From contig JAJDAI010000871.1 in assembly GCA_029261955.1 (NCBI GenBank), positions 1-5,307 of the forward strand: 5,307 nucleotides of DNA, in the 5' to 3' direction. This DNA comes from Deltaproteobacteria bacterium (GTDB lineage Bacteria > Myxococcota_A > UBA796 > UBA9615). Numbering within the stretch: the stretch's first letter is position 1; each line of letters opens with the position of its first letter. Position numbers and translations under genes: made by a program. Below the pieces are notes generated by a model. The model ran no database searches and had not been told where the DNA came from. It was given only the letters and a program-made list of their open reading frames with translations. Positions 1-5,307 of the stretch are shown here, in pieces.

Positions 1-1296
1 CTGGACGATGCGGACGAGTCGGTGCGCATGGCCGCCATCGACGCGGCGGAGGCCCTCGGCGCCCCGGCGCTCATCGACCCGCTGATCCCGCGCCTGCTCG
101 ACCCCCGCTCGGCCCTGCCGGCCCGGCGCGCCCTCGCGTCCTGCCTGGCTGACAACGCGGACCTGCTCGACGCCCGGCTCGCGGCCCCCGAGACCAGCCC
201 CGCCCTGCGCGCCGCCCTGCTGGACGTCGCCGGGAGCCTCGGCGAGGCAGGACACCGGGCAGTCCAGCCCTGGCTGCTCGACCCCGACGCTCGGGTCCGG
301 GGCGCCGCGGCGCGGGCGCTGCGCCGGGCCGGCGGCCAGCCCGACGTGGAGAAGCTGGATCGCGCCCTGGAGCTGGAGCTGACCACCGCCTGCGGCCACG
401 CCGCGACGCTGTTCGCCCTGGACGTGGCGGACGACGCCTTGACCCCCTCCGCCCTGCGCGAGCGGCTGGTTCAGGCCGGCGAACGCGCGCTGGAGCTGGC
501 CGCGCTGGCCCAGGGCAACCTGCCCGTGGACTCCATCCGGCGGTCCCTGCGCTCGCGCGACCGGCGGCAGCGGGCCAACGCCCTGGAGCTGCTCGAGACC
601 CTGCTCGAGCCGGGGCGGCGGGAGCTCGCGGTGGCGGTGGTCGGCGCGGACGAGGCGGCGCTGCTCGAGCGCTCGTCGAGCGGCGCCGAGCAGGCCCCCA
701 CGACCCTGGTCGAGCTGGCCGGCAGCGACGATCGCTGGCTCCGGGCCTGCGCCCTCTTCGATCTGGGCCGGTCGGGTGCCCGGGACGCGGCCGACACCGC
801 GCGGCACGCCGTCGTCGACCCGGACCCGCTCGTCGCGGAGACGGCCCGGCAGGCCGCAGCGAGCCTCGACCCTTCCGATGGAGCTGAAGCCATGGCGATG
901 ACGACGTTGGAGAAGGTCCTGTTCCTCAAGAGCGTGCCGATGCTGGCGGCGCTGCCCGGCGAGGCCGTGGCCCAGATCGCGCCCATCGCGGGCGAGGTGC
1001 GCGTCGACGAGGGCGAGCGCTTCATCCAGGCCGGCGAGGAGGGCCACTGCCTCTACGTCATCGTCGATGGAGCGGTCGACGTGCAGGGCGACGCGGGCAC
1101 GGTCACCCAGGTCGGCAGCCGGGCCATCATCGGCGAGCTCGCGGTGCTGACGAACCGCCCGCGCAGCGCCGACTGCGTCGCGGCCTCGCCGCTGCTGATG
1201 CTCCAGATCGGCAAGCAGGACTTCTGGGCCCTGCTGGAGGAGCGCCCCGAGCTCAGCACCGCCATCCTGCGCGAGGTCGTCGAGCGCTACGTCTGA
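1..1296 (+). CDS. HEAT-repeat protein with C-terminal cyclic-nucleotide-binding domain (5' partial)
   Basis: The reading frame is open from base 1, and the first residues (LDDADESVRMAAIDAAEALG) already form a HEAT-type helix, so the true start lies upstream and the GTG at 22 or ATG at 28 are internal. Counting the first codon as residue 1, residues 1-295 are Ala/Leu/Arg-rich helical repeats with the HEAT pattern (dpD..VR..Aa.AL...g). Residues 301-431 form a cyclic-nucleotide-binding domain. It has a helical lead-in (TTLEKVLFLKSVPMLAALP), the beta-roll segment EGHCLYVIVDGAVDV and a phosphate-binding cassette, GELAVLTNRPRSA, at 378-390. The Glu (379) and Arg (388) that normally contact the ribose and cyclic phosphate are present, so ligand binding is plausible. 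No DNA-binding domain follows, so this is not a CRP-type regulator. In the family, HEAT plus CNB tails are often joined to membrane transporter-like domains (MFS or ATP/ADP-carrier-like); whether that is so here cannot be seen. The gene ends with TGA and converges on the small exported-protein gene. Confidence 0.9.
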   Translation: MDDADESVRMAAIDAAEALGAPALIDPLIPRLLDPRSALPARRALASCLADNADLLDARLAAPETSPALRAALLDVAGSLGEAGHRAVQPWLLDPDARVRGAAARALRRAGGQPDVEKLDRALELELTTACGHAATLFALDVADDALTPSALRERLVQAGERALELAALAQGNLPVDSIRRSLRSRDRRQRANALELLETLLEPGRRELAVAVVGADEAALLERSSSGAEQAPTTLVELAGSDDRWLRACALFDLGRSGARDAADTARHAVVDPDPLVAETARQAAASLDPSDGAEAMAMTTLEKVLFLKSVPMLAALPGEAVAQIAPIAGEVRVDEGERFIQAGEEGHCLYVIVDGAVDVQGDAGTVTQVGSRAIIGELAVLTNRPRSADCVAASPLLMLQIGKQDFWALLEERPELSTAILREVVERYV

Positions 1297-1318
1297 TCGG
1301 GCGCTCCAGAACGCCGAA

Positions 1319-1344
1319 CGCCGCACCCCTGGAAGGATGCGGCG
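1319..1344. terminator. Candidate bidirectional hairpin between convergent genes
   Basis: In the 71-base gap between two convergent stop codons, CGCCGCA (1319-1325) pairs with TGCGGCG (1338-1344). After one C/A mismatch the inner CC/GG pairs extend the stem. An overlapping alternative pairs GGGCGC (1299-1304) with GCGCCC (1342-1347). The position fits a shared transcription terminator, but neither strand has a T-run after the stem, so it is not a classic intrinsic terminator and the call is tentative. Confidence 0.4.
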
Positions 1345-1367
1345 CCCGGTGGACTTCGAGGTGGGGG

Positions 1368-1871
1368 CTACTTGTTGCCGCCCGTGCCCTTGCCGCTGCC
1401 CTTGTTCCCGTTCCCGTCGCCGCTGGTGGCGTCGGTCCCGGGCTTGTTCTCGCTGCTGGTCTCGCCCGTGGTCTCACCGACCGGCGGCTGGGTCGTCTGG
1501 CCGCTGGTCGCGTCCGTGCCCGTCGCGGGCTCCCCACCCACCGGCTGGTTCGTCGCATCCGTGCCGGTGGTCTGGCCGGTCAGCGTGGACAGCTCGACCG
1601 ACAAGCGATCGGTGCAGCTGCCGGCCACCAGGCCGTCGACCTGGACGTCCAGGGGGCTGGTGGTCGTCCAGGAGAGCTTGGCCAGACCGCCCTCGTCCGT
1701 GAACACGGCGGGGAGCAGGTTGCCGTTGGCCTTGCCCTCGACCTTGGCGCCCTGCTTGGCGTTGCCGCCATCGGTGACGAGCACCTTGCAGGTGGCCGCG
1801 GACGCGAGCGTGGGCACCGCGAGCAGAGAACAGAGGCTGAGGCAGACGAGTGCACTTCGAATCGAAAACAT
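1368..1871 (-). CDS. Small exported protein, beta-rich domain plus Gly/Thr/Asp-rich repeat tail
   Basis: I do not recognise a named family for this 167-residue protein. Residues 1-25 are a Sec signal peptide (MFSIR, a hydrophobic core, then LASA before Ala26), and no lipobox is seen at Cys28. Residues 28-92 alternate hydrophobic and polar residues in a pattern (VTDGGNAKQGAKVEGKANG, then TDEGGLAKLSW) that recalls carboxypeptidase-regulatory or Ig-like beta-sandwich domains. Cys28 and Cys86 bracket this domain and could form a disulfide. From residue 98 on the chain is low complexity: three GTDAT copies, QPVGG/QPPVGE motifs, then a basic Gly/Asn/Lys tail ending GTGGNK. This looks disordered and may be a surface spacer or an attachment or glycosylation region. 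The ATG start is supported by GGGAGGAA six bases upstream. The gene lies 62 bases downstream of the barrel-protein gene on the same strand, with an inverted repeat between them. Export is well supported; the function is unknown. Confidence 0.82.
   Translation of the reverse strand: MFSIRSALVCLSLCSLLAVPTLASAATCKVLVTDGGNAKQGAKVEGKANGNLLPAVFTDEGGLAKLSWTTTSPLDVQVDGLVAGSCTDRLSVELSTLTGQTTGTDATNQPVGGEPATGTDATSGQTTQPPVGETTGETSSENKPGTDATSGDGNGNKGSGKGTGGNK
1425..1565 (-). repeat. Imperfect repeats encoding GTDAT units in the small exported protein
   Basis: Three copies of GTDAT fall at residues 103-107, 118-122 and 145-149. They are followed by related Gln/Pro/Val/Gly/Glu stretches (NQPVGGEPA and QTTQPPVGE). 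The first two copies are spaced 15 residues apart and the third 27 after the second. Codon choice differs between copies (GCG or GCC for Ala, GAT or GAC for Asp), so the units are not recent exact duplications. Confidence 0.7.
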
Positions 1872-1875
1872 GTGG

Positions 1876-1883
1876 TTCCTCCC
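1876..1883 (-). promoter_or_regulatory. Strong ribosome binding site of the small exported-protein gene
   Basis: Read on the minus strand this is GGGAGGAA, ending five bases before the next base run leading to the ATG at 1871. It is a near-ideal Shine-Dalgarno sequence at normal spacing and it fixes the start codon. It contrasts with the other two gene starts in the window, which have no recognisable site. Confidence 0.75.
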
Positions 1884-1889
1884 AATGTC

Positions 1890-1913
1890 GTGACCTGTGA
1901 TCGATCAGGTCAC
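1890..1913. promoter_or_regulatory. Perfect 8-bp inverted repeat in the gap between the two minus-strand genes
   Basis: GTGACCTG (1890-1897) and CAGGTCAC (1906-1913) are exact inverted copies separated by 8 bases. A second, overlapping palindrome, TGATCGATCA, lies at 1898-1907, and CTGTGA (1895-1900) pairs with TCACAG (1910-1915). On the minus strand the element is just upstream of the ribosome binding site and has no T-run after it. It could be an operator for a dimeric regulator, an mRNA hairpin that separates expression of the two genes, or a processing site. The symmetry is seen directly; the role is inferred. Confidence 0.55.
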
Positions 1914-1933
1914 AGCGACCCACACTACATGCG

Positions 1934-4408
1934 TTACAGGGTCTGAACCGAATTCGACAAAGCGACGCTCAGGCCCACGGTGAAGTCGGCGTAGGCCCCC
2001 CAGGCGTCCACCGGCCCCTCCCGGTACGCGTAGGCGGAGACCCGCGCGGTGAAGAAGAGCCGGTCGAGCAGCCCCAGGTAGATGCGCGTGTAGTGGCGGA
2101 TCTCGTGCACGTCGGTGTTGGCGATGTCGTTGTAGAACCAGCTCGTCTCGGACTCGAGCTGCACCGGGCTCGTCTTGATCTTGAAGAGGTTGAAGCGGGT
2201 GAGCGTGTAGCCCACCGCCAGGCCCGGCAGCGCCTTCCCCTCGGGGTCCAGCAGCTCCCCGCGCACGTTGAAGCCGACCTTGAAGGACAGGGGCTGGACG
2301 GGGCGCAGCTTCACGCCCGCGATGCCGGTCAGCTCCAGCCGGTGCCAGTCGCGCTCGTCGGGCCGGTCGAACTCGCTCTGGAGCTGCACCTCGGCGAAGG
2401 GCATGGGCACGTAGCCCTTGCCCCCCGCGAGCGAGCGCAGGCCCGCGAAGTCGTAGACGAGGCTCGCGCGGATCCAGTCGCTGGTCTCCAGCACGCCGCC
2501 CAGCTCCTCGGCGTAGGCCGCGAGGCTGTACTGCATGACCAGGTTGGCGCCGAAGACATGGTCCCGGGTGTCGGCGTCGATGCCCAGGCGCGTGTCGAAG
2601 TGCAGGGTGTCGGCGGAGATGTTCGTGAGCTCGCCCTTGGAGTAGGCGGGCGCGCCGTCGACCTGCGGATTCTCCACCGCGATCTTGCTGTAGGAGACGT
2701 TCAGCGCGCCGCGGAAGCGCCAGACGGGCCGCAGGTGCAGGTTCACGTGCTGCGCCTCGGGGTGCAGCGTCCCGTCGCGGCGGTGCACGAAGCGACGCTC
2801 GGCCAGGGACTGGATCAGCAGATCCGCCAGCTCGATCGGTTGATCGCCGCCCAGGTTGCTCCGCTTCTTCAGGTCCGAAGCCGACACCAGCGAGTCGCCC
2901 CCGTCGGCCACGAAGCGGTTCATCACCACGGTGTAGAGCCGGTCGGGCTCCACCGGGCGGCCGTTGACCTTCAGGGCCCCGCCGACGCGCTCGAGGCCCG
3001 AGGCCAGCAGCTCGCTGCCGAGCGAGCCGCCCAGGAAGTAGAGGTTGCCGCCCTTGATCTTCCCCTTCACCAGCGTGCCGCCGAAGGGCAGCAGGGCGCT
3101 CAGGTCTGCGCGCGTGATGTGATCGGTGAGCGGGAACAGGCTCGTGTTGCGCAGCGCGCCGGTGTTGATCAGGGCGATCTCGGTGCGCGCCTCGTCCCGC
3201 ATCACGTCGAGCACGTAGCGGGCGAAGCCACCCTGATCCATCGGCGCCGACAGGCTGACCTCGGGCTGCACCGGGCGCCCCCAGTCCGCGCAGTAGCGCG
3301 CGCCCAGCTCATCGATCCGCGCGGTGGTGTCCGCGTCGGGCTCGTCGGCGGAGGCATCCACCGACCTGGCCGCCTTCGGGCGGACGTGCCAGCCGCCTTC
3401 GTCCCGGCTGAGGGCCAGGTCCACGAGCACCGCCTGGTCGACGCCGCGCCCCGAAGGCAGGAGCACCGCGTTCGTGCCCGGCACCACCGACCAGCCCACC
3501 TGCTCGCCTTCGAGCGCGCCCCAGACCCCGCTCCGCTGCTGCTTCAGCACCACGACGTCGAGGCCCGGCAGCTTCGGCAAGGCCTTCAGCAGCGCGGCCT
3601 CTTCCATGGCGCCGCGCGGGTGGACCTGCGCCACGATCAGGTCGGCGAGGTCCTGGCTGTGGATGAAGTCGACCAGGGGCGTCACCGTGCTCGCGAGGTC
3701 CTTCAGGGTGAGTCCCTGGCGCTTCTGGGCGCTGATCTCCGGCAGGTGGGCGGGGTCGAGGATCGAGACCAGGGCCACGCGGACGGGGCCGCGCTTCACG
3801 ACCCGAAAGACCTGGCCGTCGGCCCCACCGAGGGCGGTGCAGATCGCTTCGCCCGGCGCCCCCGCTTCGCAGCTCACGTTCGCCGCCTGGAGCGGCACGA
3901 GCCCCGCCGCCGCGCCCTCGAAGAAGGGCCGGAGGGACGCCGCCGGCAGGGACAGGTCCAGCCCGCCCAGGCTGATGGAGTCGTAGCGAATGGCCGCCCC
4001 CAGGCCCAGCACATCGGCCACGCCCTCCGCCGAAGAGCCGAGCAGGTAGCTGGGCAGCGCGCCCGGGTAGTGCAGGTCGCCGGAGTGGAGCACGAGGGGC
4101 TCGAGCCCGCCGGCGCCGCGCTCGGCCCGCAGCCGCGCGACGGTCGAGACGAGGCGGGGGTAGGCGGACGGGCGCACGGTGGCGCCGCCCTCGGCCCGGC
4201 AGTCGGGCAGACCGAAGTCGCCCTTGAAGCCTCCGAGCAGGATCAGCGAGAGCTCCGCGGAGTCCGCCGGCGCCTCGATGGCCTGCTCTGCTGGCTCCTC
4301 GGCCGGAGCCTCTTCAGCCCAGGCCGAAGCGGGCAGCAGCGCGAGGGCCGCGATCCACGCAGGCAGGGCTCGGGATCGCAGGGAAGCTCGAAGGGGGCTG
4401 GAGCGCAT
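1934..4408 (-). CDS. Exported 5'-nucleotidase-like protein fused to a C-terminal beta-barrel; metal site apparently lost
   Basis: This 824-residue protein starts with a Sec signal peptide, likely cut after AWA at residue 31, followed by a Glu/Ala/Pro-rich linker (32-52). Residues 53-370 match the layout of the calcineurin-like metallophosphatase domain of UshA/5'-nucleotidases, but most metal ligands are missing. The DxH motif is replaced (LILLGGFKGDFG at 55-66), GNHE has become GGLD (148-151) and GHxH has become KQQR (289-292). Only the GD motif Asp111 and a His263 equivalent remain. Residues 383-545 look like an intact 5'-nucleotidase C-terminal (substrate-binding) domain, with NTGALR (415-420), LLPFGGTLVKGKIKGGNLY (439-457) and YTVVMNRFVADGGDSL (492-507). 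Residues 557-824 contain about 12 amphipathic beta strands rich in Tyr/Phe/Trp, as in an outer-membrane barrel, although the last residue is Leu rather than Phe. A catalytically inactive, outer-membrane-anchored nucleotide or ligand binder is the best inference. No ribosome binding site precedes the ATG. The small exported-protein gene follows 62 bases downstream. Confidence 0.88.
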   Translation of the reverse strand: MRSSPLRASLRSRALPAWIAALALLPASAWAEEAPAEEPAEQAIEAPADSAELSLILLGGFKGDFGLPDCRAEGGATVRPSAYPRLVSTVARLRAERGAGGLEPLVLHSGDLHYPGALPSYLLGSSAEGVADVLGLGAAIRYDSISLGGLDLSLPAASLRPFFEGAAAGLVPLQAANVSCEAGAPGEAICTALGGADGQVFRVVKRGPVRVALVSILDPAHLPEISAQKRQGLTLKDLASTVTPLVDFIHSQDLADLIVAQVHPRGAMEEAALLKALPKLPGLDVVVLKQQRSGVWGALEGEQVGWSVVPGTNAVLLPSGRGVDQAVLVDLALSRDEGGWHVRPKAARSVDASADEPDADTTARIDELGARYCADWGRPVQPEVSLSAPMDQGGFARYVLDVMRDEARTEIALINTGALRNTSLFPLTDHITRADLSALLPFGGTLVKGKIKGGNLYFLGGSLGSELLASGLERVGGALKVNGRPVEPDRLYTVVMNRFVADGGDSLVSASDLKKRSNLGGDQPIELADLLIQSLAERRFVHRRDGTLHPEAQHVNLHLRPVWRFRGALNVSYSKIAVENPQVDGAPAYSKGELTNISADTLHFDTRLGIDADTRDHVFGANLVMQYSLAAYAEELGGVLETSDWIRASLVYDFAGLRSLAGGKGYVPMPFAEVQLQSEFDRPDERDWHRLELTGIAGVKLRPVQPLSFKVGFNVRGELLDPEGKALPGLAVGYTLTRFNLFKIKTSPVQLESETSWFYNDIANTDVHEIRHYTRIYLGLLDRLFFTARVSAYAYREGPVDAWGAYADFTVGLSVALSNSVQTL

Positions 4409-4414
4409 GGCCGC

Positions 4415-4443
4415 ATTGTGGTCGCCGCGCCCCGACCGCGCAA
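4415..4443 (-). promoter_or_regulatory. Candidate promoter of the barrel-protein gene, leaderless arrangement
   Basis: On the minus strand TTGCGC (4443-4438) and CACAAT (4420-4415) resemble -35 and -10 boxes, each matching four of six consensus bases, with a 17-base spacer. Only six bases (GCGGCC) separate the -10 from the ATG at 4408, so transcription would begin at or next to the start codon. This agrees with the lack of a ribosome binding site. Prediction is by eye only. Confidence 0.4.
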
Positions 4444-4451
4444 AAGCGCGG
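4436..4451. repeat. Short perfect hairpin overlapping the candidate -35 of the barrel-protein gene
   Basis: CCGCGC (4436-4441) and GCGCGG (4446-4451) are exact inverted copies around an AAAA loop. No T-run follows on either strand, and divergent genes need no terminator here. An operator covering the -35 element is possible, but short GC palindromes are common by chance in DNA of this composition. Confidence 0.35.
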
Positions 4452-4564
4452 CCTCAGCTCATCGAGCCGTCGACGGGCCCCGAGGAGCTGTCGCCGAAGC
4501 CGCCGATCCCCTCCCCCGTCGCGTGCGCCACGCTGACCCGGAGGATCGAGCCCGGAGCACCCGG

Positions 4565-4591
4565 TTGCGAAGAGGCCAACCGCGCTACATT
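4565..4591 (+). promoter_or_regulatory. Candidate promoter of the cytochrome gene, leaderless arrangement
   Basis: TTGCGA (4565-4570) and TACATT (4586-4591) resemble -35 and -10 boxes, each with four of six consensus bases. The 15-base spacer is shorter than ideal. TCGCGC (six bases) separates the -10 from the GTG at 4598, the same distance as at the divergent gene. An alternative reading treats TTG at 4565 as a start codon with GGAG at 4554-4557 as its ribosome binding site. Confidence 0.35.
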
Positions 4592-4597
4592 TCGCGC

Positions 4598-5307
4598 GTG
4601 CGACCTCACCACCTGTCCCCGCTCCTGCTGATCAGCCTGCTGCTGGGCGCCTGCACGTCCTACGAGATGACCGTCGAGCAGGCGCGCGATCCCGAGACCT
4701 GCGCCGAGTGCCACCCCGAGCACTACCGCGAGTGGTCCGGCTCCATGCACGCCTACGCGGCCGAAGATCCGCTCTTCCTGGCCATGAACGCCCGCGGCCA
4801 GGAGGAGACCGACGGCGCGCTCGGCGACTTCTGCATCCGCTGCCACGCGCCCATGGCCGTGGAGCTGGGCGAGACCACGGACGGCCTCAACCTGGACGAG
4901 GTGGAGCCCGCGCTCAAGGGGGTCACCTGCTACTGGTGCCACAACGTCGAGGCGGTCACCGGCGACCACAACAACCCGCTCGTGATGAGCTTCAACACCA
5001 CGATGCGCGGCGGCATCCGCGACCCGATCAACAACGGCCAGCACCCCGCCGAGTGGTCGGCCCTCACGGACCGCACGGAGCAGGAGTCCGCCGTCGTCTG
5101 CGGCTCCTGCCACGACATCGTCACGCCCAACAACGTCGCCCTGGAGCGCACCTTCGCCGAGTGGCGGGACACGCTCTTCGCGGACCCCGATCACGTCTCG
5201 GCGCTCACCTGCTCCCAGTGCCACATGGACGGGCGGGACGGCCTGGCCGCGGACTTCGAGGGCGTCAGCCAGCGGCGCGTGCACAGCCACCTCTTCCCCG
5301 GGGTCGA
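4598..5307 (+). CDS. Multiheme cytochrome c lipoprotein, cytochrome c554-like (3' partial)
   Basis: From a GTG start the frame stays open for 236 codons to the window edge. It begins with a lipoprotein signal, MRPHHLSPLLLISLLLGAC, with lipobox LGAC and lipidated Cys19. Thr at the next position argues for outer-membrane rather than inner-membrane sorting. Five c-type heme sites follow: CAECH (35-39), CIRCH (79-83), CYWCH (111-115), CGSCH (168-172) and CSQCH (205-209). EWSGSMHAYA (45-54), right after the first heme, matches the W..S.Ha.A pattern common in cytochrome c554-type proteins. VHSHLFPG (228-235) resembles the distal-His segment near the end of such domains. The protein would carry electrons at the periplasmic or outer face; partner and substrate are unknown, and more hemes or domains may lie downstream. 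The start is uncertain: no ribosome binding site precedes GTG 4598, and an in-frame TTG at 4565 with GGAG seven bases upstream would lengthen the signal peptide by 11 residues. The gene is divergent from the barrel-protein gene. Confidence 0.88.
   Translation, partial: MRPHHLSPLLLISLLLGACTSYEMTVEQARDPETCAECHPEHYREWSGSMHAYAAEDPLFLAMNARGQEETDGALGDFCIRCHAPMAVELGETTDGLNLDEVEPALKGVTCYWCHNVEAVTGDHNNPLVMSFNTTMRGGIRDPINNGQHPAEWSALTDRTEQESAVVCGSCHDIVTPNNVALERTFAEWRDTLFADPDHVSALTCSQCHMDGRDGLAADFEGVSQRRVHSHLFPGV

Larger units (their letters stand above)
4409..4597. other. Divergent intergenic region
   Basis: This 189-base region separates the starts of the barrel protein (-) and the cytochrome (+). It contains a 6-bp hairpin and a candidate promoter for each gene, described separately. 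Between about 4452 and 4560 I see no further convincing gene, repeat or site. Open frames that cross this stretch are antisense or out-of-frame shadows with no start signal or recognisable protein. Confidence 0.6.

Noticed and set aside
471..1025. Minus-strand open frame of 184 codons within the HEAT region
   Set aside because: It is Ser/Arg/Ala-rich with no recognisable domain and is fully covered by the clear HEAT/CNB frame on the other strand.
1372..1893. Plus-strand open frame of 173 codons opposite the small exported protein
   Set aside because: It is Pro/Val/Ser-rich antisense of the repeat tail. The minus-strand gene has a signal peptide and a strong ribosome binding site; this frame has neither.
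1890..1913. Intrinsic terminator after the barrel-protein gene
   Set aside because: The stem has no following T-run on the minus strand, and the next gene on that strand begins at once with a good ribosome binding site.
1896..1914. CRP-like operator (TGTGA ... TCACA)
   Set aside because: The half-sites match, but the spacer is 9 bases instead of the 6 of a CRP site. The CNB protein nearby also has no DNA-binding domain in the visible part.
4179..4631. Plus-strand open frame across the divergent intergenic region
   Set aside because: It is antisense to the N-terminus of the barrel protein, then runs out of frame into the cytochrome start. It has no start signal and no protein features.
4454..5290. 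Long minus-strand open frame of 278 codons opposite the cytochrome
   Set aside because: Its product is a Val/Ala/Gly/Arg-rich string with no motif, typical of the antisense of a GC-rich gene. The plus strand here encodes five CxxCH motifs and a lipobox, which is decisive.

Overview
This is a strongly GC-rich window with third codon positions that are nearly all G or C. It encodes Sec-exported proteins, an outer-membrane-type beta-barrel, a lipoprotein multiheme cytochrome c and a HEAT/cyclic-nucleotide-binding protein. Together these suggest a Gram-negative bacterium of the Myxococcota or a related deltaproteobacterial-type lineage. That assignment rests on composition and gene style only, because no phylogenetic marker is present.

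Layout from left to right. (1) Bases 1-1296 (+) hold the 3' part of a gene for HEAT-type repeats followed by a C-terminal cyclic-nucleotide-binding (CNB) domain; the start lies outside the window. (2) Bases 1297-1367 are a short convergent intergenic gap with a hairpin. (3) Bases 1368-1871 (-) encode a small exported protein with a beta-rich domain and a Gly/Thr/Asp-rich repetitive tail. (4) A 62-base gap holds an 8-bp inverted repeat and a good ribosome binding site. (5) Bases 1934-4408 (-) encode an 824-residue exported protein: a 5'-nucleotidase-like module whose metal centre looks dead, fused to a C-terminal beta-barrel of about 12 strands. (6) Bases 4409-4597 are a divergent promoter region. 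(7) From 4598 (+) to the window edge runs the 5' part of a multiheme cytochrome c lipoprotein with five CxxCH motifs so far.

The barrel protein and the small exported protein lie on the same strand and may be co-transcribed, which would make a cell-envelope pair. The cytochrome is divergent from them and also belongs to the envelope. Nothing in the sequence links the HEAT/CNB gene to the others.

The most unusual item is the pseudo-5'-nucleotidase/beta-barrel fusion. Its catalytic domain has lost most metal ligands while its substrate-binding domain keeps its signature motifs. No RNA genes, insertion sequences or CRISPR arrays were seen.
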